From: Microbacterium memoriense | Lineage (GTDB): Bacteria > Actinomycetota > Actinomycetes > Actinomycetales > Microbacteriaceae | Assembly (NCBI RefSeq): GCF_025398275.1 | Contig: NZ_JAODOR010000002.1 | Coordinates: 1 to 64,000, forward strand | Reading direction: 5' to 3' | DNA length: 64,000 nucleotides | The notes under the pieces: model-generated | Databases searched by the model: none | Seen by the model: the letters and a program-made list of their open reading frames with translations, nothing else | Told to the model about the DNA's origin: nothing | Program-made: the position numbers and the translations under genes | Part shown: positions 36,591 through 44,863 of the stretch, in pieces | How positions within the stretch are numbered: the stretch's first letter is position 1 | Layout: the number at the start of each line of letters is the position of its first letter

Positions 36591-36680
36591 GCGTACCGTA
36601 TGCAGGATCGCTCGCCCCGAAAGCCCTGATTTCGCCCGACTCTGCCGGTCTCGGGCGGAAGAATCCTGTATTCGGTACGC
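36591..36680. repeat. Long-loop inverted repeat between two divergent leaderless genes
   Basis: GCGTACCGTATGCAGGAT (36591-36608) is inverted at 36663-36680 with two mismatches, and a smaller GCCCGA/TCGGGC hairpin lies in the 54-nt loop. The arms end close to the expected -35 positions of the flanking divergent genes (36556 minus and 36716 plus), so the element fills the shared promoter region. Confidence 0.7.
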
Positions 36681-36715
36681 ACCGTCGGCGAGCCGCACGC
36701 CGATAGGCTCGAGGC

Positions 36716-37699
36716 ATGACTGGACTGCGCTGGGGAATCCTCGCTCCGGGCGGCATCGCCCACGCTTTCGCGAAGGATCTGCGCACGGCAGACCTTGACC
36801 TGGTTGCCGTCGGCTCCCGCCGCCCTGATGCCGCCGAAGCCTTCGCGGCCGAGTTCCAGATCCCGCGCGCTCACGGCTCCTACGAGGACCTGGTCGCCGA
36901 TCCCGAGGTCGACATCGTCTATGTCGCCTCGCCGCACAGCCACCATCGGGACCACGCGCTCCTCGCCCTCGAGGCGGGCAAGCACGTCCTGATCGAGAAG
37001 CCCGTGACGTTGGATGCCGGTGAAGCCGCCGAAATCCAGGATCTCGCGCGCTCGAAGGGCCTGCTGGCGATGGAAGCGATGTGGACGCGGTACCTGCCGC
37101 ACATGATCCGCATCCGTGAGCTCGTCGCCGACGGCGCCCTGGGAGACGTGCGCGCCGTGATCGCCGATCACACCCAGAGCCTGCCGACCGACCCGGCGCA
37201 CCGACTCAACGCTCTGGAGCTCGGCGGCGGCGCGCTGCTCGATCTCGGCATCTATCCCGTGTCGTTCGCCTGGGACATCCTCGGCCCGATGGAGGAGATC
37301 CGCGCGGTCGGACGTCTCGCCGAGACCGGCGCTGACACCGAGGCCGTCATCTCCAGCACCCACACGGCCGGCGGGGTGTCATCGCTCATCACATCGTCCC
37401 GCGCCGCGGGCCCCAATATCGCCCACATCGTGGGAACCCGCGCGCGCATCGACATCGACGCGGTCTGGTACACACCGACGTCCTTCCGTGTGACCGCGAC
37501 CGATGGCACGCTCCTCGAGGAGTACGTCTCCGACGTTCCCGGTCGTGGCATGCAGTTCCAAGCCCTCGCCGCCGAGGAGATCATCGCCGCGGGCCGCACC
37601 GACAGCGACCTGCTGGCGTTCGGCGAATCCGTCGCGATCATGCACGCGCTCGACTCGATCCGCGCCCAGCTGGGCGTGGCCTACCCCCAGGAGCGATGA
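36716..37699 (+). CDS. Gfo/Idh/MocA-family oxidoreductase
   Basis: This NAD(P)-dependent sugar or polyol dehydrogenase has 327 residues. The Rossmann motif is GILAPGGIAHAFAKDL, and the conserved lysine lies in EKPVTLDAGEA. The C-terminal alpha/beta substrate domain starts with GDVRAVIADHTQ and has GGGALLDLGIYPVSFA. ATG 36716 follows TAGGCT by 6 nt (leaderless prediction). A short overlap-free gap of 1 bp leads to the NYN-domain gene, so the two are co-transcribed. The substrate cannot be told. Confidence 0.93.
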   Translation: MTGLRWGILAPGGIAHAFAKDLRTADLDLVAVGSRRPDAAEAFAAEFQIPRAHGSYEDLVADPEVDIVYVASPHSHHRDHALLALEAGKHVLIEKPVTLDAGEAAEIQDLARSKGLLAMEAMWTRYLPHMIRIRELVADGALGDVRAVIADHTQSLPTDPAHRLNALELGGGALLDLGIYPVSFAWDILGPMEEIRAVGRLAETGADTEAVISSTHTAGGVSSLITSSRAAGPNIAHIVGTRARIDIDAVWYTPTSFRVTATDGTLLEEYVSDVPGRGMQFQALAAEEIIAAGRTDSDLLAFGESVAIMHALDSIRAQLGVAYPQER

Positions 37700-37700
37700 C

Positions 37701-38591
37701 ATGCCCGATCCGCAGAATCCCCGTGTCGCGGTGTATCTCGACTTCGACAACATCGTCATGAGCTGGTACGACCGGGTGCATGGGCGCAACGCCTACGCCG
37801 GCGACCGGCAGAAGATCATCGCCGACCCCGATGAGCCCACGATCGCCCAGCGACTCAAGGACGCGACGATCGACGTCGGCGCGATCATCGATTACGCGGC
37901 ATCGTTCGGCACTCTTGTGCTGACCCGCGCCTATGCCGACTGGTCGTCGCCGGTCAACGCGTTCTACCGGTCGCAGCTCGTCGCGCGCGCCGTCGATCTG
38001 GTCCAGCTCTTCCCCGCCGCCGCGTACGCGAAGAACGGCGCCGACATCCGCCTCGCCGTCGACACGGTCGAGGACATGTTCCGCCTCCCGGACCTCACGC
38101 ACGTCGTGATCGTCGCCGGTGACAGCGACTACGTCCCGCTCGCGCAGCGCTGCAAGCGGCTCGGTCGGATCGTCGTCGGTGTCGGCGTGGCCGGGTCCAC
38201 CGCGAAGTCGCTCGCCGCGGCGTGTGATCAGTTCGACGCCTACGACTCCCTTCCCGGCGTCGTGCCACCTCCCGCGACGCAGGCTGCGCAGAAGAAGGCG
38301 GATGCCGGGGCCTCCTCCTCGTCACGCCGACGCAAGCCCGCGGAAGACCCCGCATCCGAGCTGCTGAGCCGGGCGCTCAAGCTCGAGCAGGTGCGCACCG
38401 ACGACGAGTGGCTGCACCTGTCCGCGGTGAAGAACCTGCTCAAGCGGATGGATCCGTCCTTCAGCGAGAAGGCGCTCGGGCACCGCTCGTTCTCCGACTT
38501 CGTGAAGGCCTATCCCACGGTCGCCGACATGGACGAGACGACGAACATCGTCCGCGTCCGCCTGCATCCCACGGAAACGCCTGTCGCCTGA
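37701..38591 (+). CDS. NYN-domain ribonuclease-like protein with C-terminal OST-HTH/LOTUS domain
   Basis: Residues 1-170 form a PIN-like NYN nuclease domain: the acidic pair is in VAVYLDFDNIVMSW, another Asp in NGADIRLAVDTVEDM, and the last acidic site in VIVAGDSDYVPLAQRCKRLG. After a Ser/Ala/Lys linker (about 185-215) the C-terminal 80 residues resemble the RNA-binding OST-HTH/LOTUS fold (LSAVKNLLKRMDPSFSEKAL, SFSDFVKAYP). Such fusions are proposed to cut or bind structured RNA. It follows the Gfo/Idh gene by 1 bp. ATG 37701 is preceded by AGGAG. Confidence 0.88.
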   Translation: MPDPQNPRVAVYLDFDNIVMSWYDRVHGRNAYAGDRQKIIADPDEPTIAQRLKDATIDVGAIIDYAASFGTLVLTRAYADWSSPVNAFYRSQLVARAVDLVQLFPAAAYAKNGADIRLAVDTVEDMFRLPDLTHVVIVAGDSDYVPLAQRCKRLGRIVVGVGVAGSTAKSLAAACDQFDAYDSLPGVVPPPATQAAQKKADAGASSSSRRRKPAEDPASELLSRALKLEQVRTDDEWLHLSAVKNLLKRMDPSFSEKALGHRSFSDFVKAYPTVADMDETTNIVRVRLHPTETPVA

Positions 38592-38632
38592 TCCCTGAGC
38601 GCCCGCGCACACGCAGTGTGCGCATCTGAACC

Positions 38633-38661
38633 TTGTACCTGAATCACATTTCAGGTAGCGT
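38633..38661 (+). promoter_or_regulatory. Sigma-70-type promoter of the MHS transporter
   Basis: TTGTAC (38633-38638), a 17-nt spacer and TAGCGT (38656-38661) form the best complete promoter in the window. The predicted start is near 38668, leaving a leader of about 48 nt with AAGGAGGT at 38700-38707 as a strong ribosome-binding site 8 nt before ATG 38716. CAGGTA/TACCTG lies within it (38634-38641 and 38652-38657) as a short inverted repeat that could be an operator. Confidence 0.7.
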
Positions 38662-38715
38662 CGCTGATCGGCACTCCCCGGTGCCGTCCCGCGCTCTACA
38701 AGGAGGTATCAGCGC

Positions 38716-40092
38716 ATGGCAACAGCGCCCGCATCCGACGAGAAGGTCTCCAGCCTTCGTCGCGTCGTCACCGCATCCATGGCCGGCACCGTCGTCGAAT
38801 GGTATGAGTTCTTCCTCTATGCCACGGCCGCGACGCTCGTCTTCGGCCCGATCATGTTCCCCCCATCCGATGACCCCTACGCCGGCATCATCGCCGCGTT
38901 CGTGACCTATGCCGTCGGCTTCGTCGCACGCCCCCTCGGTGGCATCGTCTTCGGTCACTTCGGCGACAAGTACGGGCGCAAGAAGCTCCTGCAGGTCGCG
39001 ATCGTCCTGGTCGGCGTCGCGACGTTCCTGATGGGATGCCTGCCCACGTTCCAGCAGGTCGGCTACCTCGCGCCGATCCTCCTCGTGCTGCTCCGCTTCG
39101 CGCAGGGCTTCGCCGTCGGCGGCGAATGGGGCGGTGGCGTGCTGCTCGTCGCCGAGCACTCGCCTAACAAGAGCCGCGGCTTCTGGTCGTCGTTCCCTCA
39201 GGCCGCCGTGCCGATCGGAAACCTGATCGCCACGGTTGTCCTCCTGATCCTCAGTCGGGCACTGTCTCAGGATGACTTCCTCAGCTGGGGCTGGCGCATC
39301 GCCTTCTGGCTCTCCGTCGTGATCGTCGCGGTCGGCTACTACATCCGCACGAAGATCACCGATGCCCCGATCTTCCTCGAGTCGCAGAAGGAAGTCGCCC
39401 AGGAAGAACACGTCCGCTACGGCGTCTTCGAGGTCCTCCGGCGCTACCCGCGCGGCGTCATCACCGCGATGGGTCTCCGGTTCGCGGAAAACATCATGTA
39501 CTACCTCGTGGTGACCTTCTCGATCACCTACCTCAAGCTCGCGCTCGAGATGGACACCTCGGCGATCCTCGGCATGATCGCGATCGCACACGTCGTGCAC
39601 ATGATCGTGATCCCGCTCGTCGGTGGCCTCGCCGACCGCATCGGCCGCAAGCCGGTCTACGCGATCGGCGCCGTCGCTGCCGCCGGCTGGGGATTCGTGG
39701 CCTTCCCGATGTTCGACACGAAAGATCCGGTGACGATCATCCTGGCAATCTGCCTGGGCCTCGTGATCCACTCCTTCATGTACGCGCCGCAGCCGGCGAT
39801 CATGTCGGAGATGTTCCCGACACGCATGCGCTACTCGGGTGTCTCGCTCGGCTACCAGGTCACCTCGATCTTCGCGGGCTCACTCGCGCCGATCATCGCG
39901 ACCGCGATCCTGTCGGCGACAGGCTCCTGGGTCGGCATCGCGTTCTATCTCGCCGCCGCCGCCGCCATCACGTTGGTCGCTGTGATCTCACTCCGCGAGA
40001 CCAAGGGGATCTCGTTGCACGACATCGACCGGGTCGACCGCGAGCGCCTCGCCGCCGAGACCGGCACGGTGAAGGTTCCTGTGGGGCGCTGA
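38716..40092 (+). CDS. MFS transporter, metabolite:H+ symporter (MHS) family
   Basis: This 458-residue transporter has 12 predicted helices. The MHS hallmarks are AGTVVEWYEFFLYATAATLVFG in helix 1, GHFGDKYGRKKLL after helix 2, and RFAQGFAVGGEWGGGVLLVAEH in helix 4. Substrates of this family include shikimate, alpha-ketoglutarate, proline, betaine and citrate; the sequence does not settle which. It has its own strong promoter and ribosome-binding site, unlike most neighbours, suggesting regulated high expression. It ends 8 bp from the convergent DoxX-like gene. Confidence 0.92.
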   Translation: MATAPASDEKVSSLRRVVTASMAGTVVEWYEFFLYATAATLVFGPIMFPPSDDPYAGIIAAFVTYAVGFVARPLGGIVFGHFGDKYGRKKLLQVAIVLVGVATFLMGCLPTFQQVGYLAPILLVLLRFAQGFAVGGEWGGGVLLVAEHSPNKSRGFWSSFPQAAVPIGNLIATVVLLILSRALSQDDFLSWGWRIAFWLSVVIVAVGYYIRTKITDAPIFLESQKEVAQEEHVRYGVFEVLRRYPRGVITAMGLRFAENIMYYLVVTFSITYLKLALEMDTSAILGMIAIAHVVHMIVIPLVGGLADRIGRKPVYAIGAVAAAGWGFVAFPMFDTKDPVTIILAICLGLVIHSFMYAPQPAIMSEMFPTRMRYSGVSLGYQVTSIFAGSLAPIIATAILSATGSWVGIAFYLAAAAAITLVAVISLRETKGISLHDIDRVDRERLAAETGTVKVPVGR

Positions 40093-40100
40093 GCGCACGA

Positions 40101-40481
40101 TCAGTCGCGTGTGGACCAGAGCGCCCAGGCCACGAGCAGTGGCTGGAAGGCCAGTCGCGCCCACCTCGCCGTGTCGTTGTCGAGACCGAACGCGGGGCGC
40201 TTGTCCATCGCCTGGGCGATGTTTCCCGGGAAGATCGCGAGGAAGAAGCCCGCAAGGATCAGCCCGACCCGCCGACGCTCCTTCGGGAGCACGACGAGGG
40301 CGGCGCCCAACATCATCTCCACGGCACCCGAAGCCACCACGACCCCGTCCTTGTCGATCGGCAGGACTTCGGTGATGAGATCCGGCACCTGTGCCTGGAA
40401 TTCCTTCCGCGCCCAGAACAGATGGGACAGGCCCGCGAAGACCATGCCCCCCGCCAACATCCATCGCGCCAGAGTCCGCAT
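40101..40481 (-). CDS. DoxX-like four-helix membrane protein
   Basis: The 126-residue protein has four predicted helices and the DoxX-like features ARWMLAGGMVFAGLSHLFW at the N-terminus and GFFLAIFPGNIAQAMD before the last helix. The function is unknown; relatives are linked to thiol redox balance. The ATG at 40481 is chosen because CATACT on the minus strand (40493-40488) ends 6 nt upstream; the upstream extension is Pro/His-rich and unsupported. A second copy's C-terminus survives at 43184-43279. Confidence 0.85.
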   Translation of the reverse strand: MRTLARWMLAGGMVFAGLSHLFWARKEFQAQVPDLITEVLPIDKDGVVVASGAVEMMLGAALVVLPKERRRVGLILAGFFLAIFPGNIAQAMDKRPAFGLDNDTARWARLAFQPLLVAWALWSTRD

Positions 40482-40516
40482 ATGGCCAGTATGCCCGCAC
40501 TGGGTAGGCTGAGGGG

Positions 40517-41827
40517 GTGAGCGATGGGGCACGACCGGCGATCCGACGGCTTCCGGACGGAACGGTCAAGCAGATCGGACCGCTGACCGGCACCCGTGTC
40601 TGGACGGTCCCCGGCCGCGCGCATCGGCCGATCGCCCCTCCACGCGACGAGGTCCGTGCGCTCGAACCCGGCGACCACGGTCGCCTCTGCGCGTTCTGCG
40701 AAGACCGTGCGCTCGAGACGACACCGGAAAAAGCGCGGCTCGTCGGGAGTGACTTCGTCCTGCACCGACACGTGCCCGCCGCGAACCTGCACGACACGGT
40801 CGCGGAGTTCCGCCGCTTCGGCAACCTGTTCGAGATCGTCTCAGCCGAGTACTGGCGCGAGAACCACGGATTCCGTCAGCCCGCGGCGCTCTTCGAATGG
40901 GCGCAGGAGTACCTTTCGACCCCCGAGGGCCGCGCGCACATCGAGACGCTCGCGGCGATCCGGGCGGACTCGAGCGGCCTTCCGCAGGCGTCGCTCGAGG
41001 AAGCCGCGCTCGATCTCCTCGGTGGGTCGCACGATGTCATCGTCGCGCGACGCCACGTCGTCGACGGCGCGAGCACCGACGATCAGCTCGCGTCGGCCGG
41101 CACGCTCACACCGGACGAACACGCGGCCTACATCGAGTTCACCGTGCGCTCGCTCGCCGAAATCCAGGCGGCCCAGCCCAACGCGGCCTATGTCACCGTC
41201 TTCCAGAACTGGCTCCGCCCCGCGGGCGCCTCGTTCGAGCACCTGCACAAGCAGCTCGTCGCGATCGACGACCACGGACCTCAGGTCGATCACGAGCTCC
41301 GGCTGCTGTCGGCCGATCGCCAGCTCTACCAACACGAGATCGCCGATCTCGCGGTCGCCGAAAGCCTCGTCGTGGCGTCGACCGACGGCGCGGTCGCCTT
41401 CGCCGGCGTCGGTCACCGCTATCCGGCCCTCGAGGTGTTCTCGACGTCGACGGCGAACCTGCCGCAAGACCACTCGGATGCCGGCATCCGTGCCGTCTCC
41501 GACCTCGTACACGCCCTCCACGCCGCGACCGGCGTGCACGTGCCCACGAACGAAGAGTGGCATTACCGTCCCCCCGGCGCGCCGTGGCCCATGCCGTGGC
41601 GCGTCGTCCTGAAATGGCGGATTTCCACGCCTGCCGGCTTCGAGGGCGGCACGAAGATCTACGTCAACACGATCGATCCGTGGGAGCTGCGTCGCCGCAC
41701 GGTGGACGCGTTGTTCGAGCTGCGAGCGGCCGGCGCGATCGCCCCCGGCATCCGCATCGGCGACGAATGCACCCCCGCTGACGCGCGCCTGCACTATGCC
41801 GATACCGATGCCGGAGACCCCTCATGA
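40517..41827 (+). CDS. DUF4921-family protein, GalT/HIT-like
   Basis: The 436-residue protein resembles the DUF4921 family, whose fold is related to galactose-1-phosphate uridylyltransferase. It shows an N-terminal CAFCEDRALETTPEKARL site (a C-X2-C-like metal site), HRHVPAANLHDTVAEF, and a HIT-like FEHLHKQLVAIDDHG segment near residue 240 that would hold the catalytic His. A nucleotidyl-transfer role is inferred, not shown. GTG 40517 follows TAGGCT by 6 nt (leaderless prediction). It overlaps the methyltransferase gene downstream by 4 bp. Confidence 0.85.
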   Translation: MSDGARPAIRRLPDGTVKQIGPLTGTRVWTVPGRAHRPIAPPRDEVRALEPGDHGRLCAFCEDRALETTPEKARLVGSDFVLHRHVPAANLHDTVAEFRRFGNLFEIVSAEYWRENHGFRQPAALFEWAQEYLSTPEGRAHIETLAAIRADSSGLPQASLEEAALDLLGGSHDVIVARRHVVDGASTDDQLASAGTLTPDEHAAYIEFTVRSLAEIQAAQPNAAYVTVFQNWLRPAGASFEHLHKQLVAIDDHGPQVDHELRLLSADRQLYQHEIADLAVAESLVVASTDGAVAFAGVGHRYPALEVFSTSTANLPQDHSDAGIRAVSDLVHALHAATGVHVPTNEEWHYRPPGAPWPMPWRVVLKWRISTPAGFEGGTKIYVNTIDPWELRRRTVDALFELRAAGAIAPGIRIGDECTPADARLHYADTDAGDPS

Positions 41828-42942
41828 CTTTCCCCTTTGATGCGCTCCGCCGACGCCCCGATGTCGAAGCGCCCGGGCTCGTCGCCTTCGATGCGGCCGA
41901 TCGACTCTTGCTCGACGAATCGGCGATGCTGCGCGCGGAGCTCGGGCCCGGCGAACTCGTCGTGATCGGCGACAGCTACGGCGCTCTCGGCCTCGCCGCC
42001 GCGTTCGACGGAGCAACGGGCATCCGGGTGCACCAGGATTCGCTCACCGGCGAACGGGCGCTGGCCGCGAATGCCGAAGAGCTGCAGCTCGCGGACCGCG
42101 TGCAGTCGATGCCCCTCGGCGCGGAGCTCGTGCAGGGCGCTCGTGTGGTGTTACTGCGACTCCCCCGCTCGCTCGATGAACTCCGCGACATCGCCGCCGT
42201 CCTCGCCGCTTACGCCCCGGACAACGTCGTCGTCTTCGCGGGTGGCCGCCTCAAGCACATGTCCCTCACGATGAACGATGTCTTGCGGTCGTTCTTCGAC
42301 ACGCTCGATGTCACGCATGCACGCCAGAAGTCGCGTGTCCTCATCGCGCAGGGTCCGCGCCGAGGCCCCGCTCCCGAACCCGCGGCAGGCGAGGTCGACG
42401 GCCTCGCCGTGCGGGCGTTCGGCGGCGCTTTCGCGGGCACGCGCCTGGACATCGGCACGCGGATGCTGCTGACGCACTTGCCGGATCGTCCCGCCGGGGG
42501 CACGGTGGATGACCCGTGGATCGACCTGGCCTGCGGCACGGGCATCGTCGCGGCGCGGCTCGCGGTGCAGCATCCGGATGCGTCGGTGTACGCGACCGAC
42601 CAGTCATCGATCGCCGTCGCCTCGGCCCGCGCGACCGCGGCGGCCAACGGGGTCGCGGACCGCATCGAGGTGGTGCGGGACGATGCCCTGCAACAGCGTG
42701 CCAGCGCAAGCGCCTCCTTCATCGCGCTGAACCCGCCGTTCCACTCCGGCGGCGCGGTCACCGATCAGGTGGCCCCGCGCCTGTTCGCCGACGCCGGGCG
42801 CGTGCTGCGACCCGGCGGCGAACTCTGGGCCGTCTGGAACTCGCCACTGGGCTTCCGCCCGGCACTCGAGCGTCTGGTCGGACCCACCCGTCAGGTCGCA
42901 CGCGACACGAAGTTCACGGTCACGGTGTCGACAAAGCGCTGA
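41824..42942 (+). CDS. RsmC/RlmG-like SAM-dependent methyltransferase
   Basis: This two-domain methyltransferase has 372 residues: a degenerate N-terminal domain (1-170) and a C-terminal catalytic Rossmann domain. SAM motif I is DLACGTGIVAARLA, and the amino-methyltransferase motif IV is NPPFHSGG, as in rRNA guanine-N2 methyltransferases. RNA m2G methylation is therefore likely, but the target is not known. It is translationally coupled to the DUF4921 gene (ATGA), an arrangement I would expect to be conserved. Confidence 0.9.
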   Translation: MTFPFDALRRRPDVEAPGLVAFDAADRLLLDESAMLRAELGPGELVVIGDSYGALGLAAAFDGATGIRVHQDSLTGERALAANAEELQLADRVQSMPLGAELVQGARVVLLRLPRSLDELRDIAAVLAAYAPDNVVVFAGGRLKHMSLTMNDVLRSFFDTLDVTHARQKSRVLIAQGPRRGPAPEPAAGEVDGLAVRAFGGAFAGTRLDIGTRMLLTHLPDRPAGGTVDDPWIDLACGTGIVAARLAVQHPDASVYATDQSSIAVASARATAAANGVADRIEVVRDDALQQRASASASFIALNPPFHSGGAVTDQVAPRLFADAGRVLRPGGELWAVWNSPLGFRPALERLVGPTRQVARDTKFTVTVSTKR

Positions 42943-42988
42943 CCACGCCACCCCTTCCCGTCCCCACACGTGTCGCCGCCGATCGGTG

Positions 42989-43079
42989 CCGTATTCAGTC
43001 TGCGCGCCACCGGCACGGATGCCAGCCGCGGAATTGCGGGGATTCGCCGGCGTCACCATTCCGCGCAGACTGAATACGG
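42989..43079. repeat. Long-loop inverted repeat with 18-bp perfect arms
   Basis: CCGTATTCAGTCTGCGCG (42989-43006) is perfectly inverted at 43062-43079, with a 55-nt loop. It is the longest exact pair of its kind here. It lies in the 439-bp gap between the methyltransferase and DUF3817 genes. The rest of that gap holds a DoxX-like fragment (43184-43279) and nothing else I can recognise. Confidence 0.85.
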
Positions 43080-43183
43080 ACCGGTGAGACGGGCAAAAGC
43101 GGCGGGGCGGATGCCAGGAACGACCATCGCGGGCCGGCGAAAGCCGGATAGGACCCGTGAGCCAGAGCGGCGGGGGCGACCAG

Positions 43184-43279
43184 TCAGTCGCGCGCGGTCG
43201 CCCAGAGCGCCCAGGCGACGAGCGCGGGCTGCAGGAACAGGCGCACGAGCCGCTTCGTATCGGTGTCGAGGCCTCGTCG
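43184..43279 (-). pseudogene. C-terminal remnant of a second DoxX-like gene
   Basis: Translation gives GLDTDTKRLVRL followed by FLQPALVAWALWATARD and a stop. This aligns with the C-terminus of the intact DoxX-like protein at 40101 (GLDNDTARWARL and AFQPLLVAWALWSTRD). Upstream in all three frames the sequence is Arg-rich or frameshifted with no DoxX-like N-terminus, so only the last roughly 30 codons remain. The intact paralogue is 3 kb away, suggesting an old duplication or horizontal fragment. Confidence 0.65.
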
Positions 43280-43381
43280 CGCGCCTCGCACTGGCTGCCG
43301 AGCTCCTCGTCGCCGGCGCGGCACACGTGGGGTCGACGCGTCGCGGGTTCCGCATCGTCGTCCCGGGCCGGTCATCACGCC

Positions 43382-43837
43382 TTACTTTCCGCCGGGAGGG
43401 CCGATCAGCAGCAGGATGACGAAGAGCGCCGCCACGGCCCCCGCGATCAGGAGCGCGAGCACCCACGGACGGCGAAGGAACCACGCCAACACCCCGTCGT
43501 ACCAGCGGGTGTCGACGGGCGCGACGACCGTCAGCCACTCCCCCGCGAGCAACCCCCGACGCTGCAACCACAGCTCCACCGGGATCGTGGCGTAGGGGAC
43601 GATGGCGGCCACGAGGGCGAGAAGCGTCGGAGCCAACCGCCGCCGATTGTTGAGAGCGACGAGGATCGCCGTCGCCGCGTACGACAGGAAGACGAACCCG
43701 TGGATGCCGCCACCGATCGTCACGGCGATGCTCCACCCGAGCGTCGCGCGCAGGATGAGCCCGGTGATCAGCAGTGTCCACGACACCGCTTCGGCGATCG
43801 CGAGCGCGCGGAAGAGAGCGTGCGGAGTGCGGATCAT
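43382..43837 (-). CDS. DUF3817 integral membrane protein
   Basis: The 151-residue protein has three to four hydrophobic helices: FRALAIAEAVSWTLLITGLIL at the N-terminus, GGGIHGFVFLSYAATAILVA, LLALVAAIVPYATIPVELWL, and a C-terminal VLALLIAGAVAALFVILLLI. The G-X-H-G-X2-F and the helix-1 EAVSW match the DUF3817 family. The function is unknown. TAGGCT on the minus strand (43849-43844) ends 6 nt before the ATG, predicting a leaderless message. It is a lone gene. Confidence 0.85.
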   Translation of the reverse strand: MIRTPHALFRALAIAEAVSWTLLITGLILRATLGWSIAVTIGGGIHGFVFLSYAATAILVALNNRRRLAPTLLALVAAIVPYATIPVELWLQRRGLLAGEWLTVVAPVDTRWYDGVLAWFLRRPWVLALLIAGAVAALFVILLLIGPPGGK

Positions 43838-43857
43838 GCCTTCAGCCTACGTGAAGG

Positions 43858-44283
43858 TCAGACGATCCCTGCACGGATGCCGTCGAGCGACTGCGCAACT
43901 TTCGGCAAGCGCTCGGACAGTGCCCCGTCGAGCTGCGCGAGGCGGTCCTTGGCCGTGCGCAGAACCTGCACCCCCCGAGGCGTGACATTCAGGTCACTCG
44001 CCGCGCCGGCGTGGGACGTCGCATCCTCGACCAGGCCGTCGTCCACGAGCGTGCGTACTGCGGTGTGCGCCGACTGCACCGTGATGTGCGAACGGCGCGC
44101 GAGCTCCGAGAAGGAGATCCCCGGTTCGGCGTAGATGTGCCCGAGGAGCGCGAACTTGCGGGTGGAGATACCGAGGTCTTTCAGCACAACGGAGAGCTGG
44201 CCCTCCCACATCGCCGACACCGCGAGCAGCGCGATCACCGGGCTGAAGCGGGGGGCATCGACGGATGCGGGATTCTCTGCCAC
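43858..44283 (-). CDS. MarR-like winged-helix transcriptional regulator
   Basis: The 141-residue protein has a winged helix-turn-helix (GISFSELARRSHITVQSAHT, then TLVDDGLVEDATSHAGAASD as the wing). A long N-terminal helix precedes it and a C-terminal helix completes the MarR-type dimer interface. It starts with GTG 44283; TAGACT on the minus strand (44296-44291) ends 7 nt before it. It is divergent from the ABC/two-component operon, but 580 bp separates them, so control of that operon is only a possibility. The ligand is unknown. Confidence 0.85.
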   Translation of the reverse strand: MAENPASVDAPRFSPVIALLAVSAMWEGQLSVVLKDLGISTRKFALLGHIYAEPGISFSELARRSHITVQSAHTAVRTLVDDGLVEDATSHAGAASDLNVTPRGVQVLRTAKDRLAQLDGALSERLPKVAQSLDGIRAGIV

Positions 44284-44863
44284 GTCACAGAGTCTAGAAG
44301 CAGAGCGGCCCCGGCGCCGCAGGCTCGGCCGTGCGAATTGTCACGGCGAGCCGCGGCTCGTCGTGCAGATGAACAGCCCTAGCGTGGGAACGTGGACGAA
44401 GACCAACCCCCGCGCACGCTCGAACCGTCGACCGACACCGCTGTCTGCGTAGTCCTCGGGTACGACTGACCCGCGTCGCACGACGTGACACCCCGTAGCG
44501 TCGGGGAATTCTGACGCCTCCGACGACCCTCGCGACCGGTCCGTCGATGTCCTCGATCGCGACCGGCAGGCGAGGCCCACGCTGCCGCGGGTCGCCCGGC
44601 GACAGGTCCGTTGGCCCGGGTGCGGTGTGCTCGGGACGACGACCCCCCGCGTCGACGGCGATGACTCCTGCGCCGACCCACGGGTAATCGGCCGGCACGC
44701 GCATCGCGCGAGCGCACGTCCCGCGGGCAAGGCTCTCGACTCTCGCACATCCGGACAACGCGGGTGTGGACCCTGGTACTGCCTCATCGCTTTTCTCGAT
44801 ACTGCAGCCCGATGTGCCGATGCGTCGTGGTTCGTAGCGTTGTCGGTGAATGAAAGGCATGTG
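44284..44863. other. Gene-poor 580-bp region between marR-like gene and ABC operon
   Basis: No open frame here looks like a protein; both strands give Arg/Pro-rich or stop-broken readings. The only signals I see are the MarR -10 at 44291-44296, AAAGG at 44853-44857 as the ribosome-binding site of the ABC gene, and TAGCGT at 44835-44840, a hexamer used as -10 elsewhere in the window but without a -35. This is unusual in such compact DNA and may mark a former gene or an integration scar. Confidence 0.5.

Noticed and set aside
44627-44863. N-terminal extension of the ABC ATPase to a 388-residue protein
   Set aside because: The added residues have no homology, AAAGG stands directly before the ATG at 44864, and the ATPase domain begins right there.
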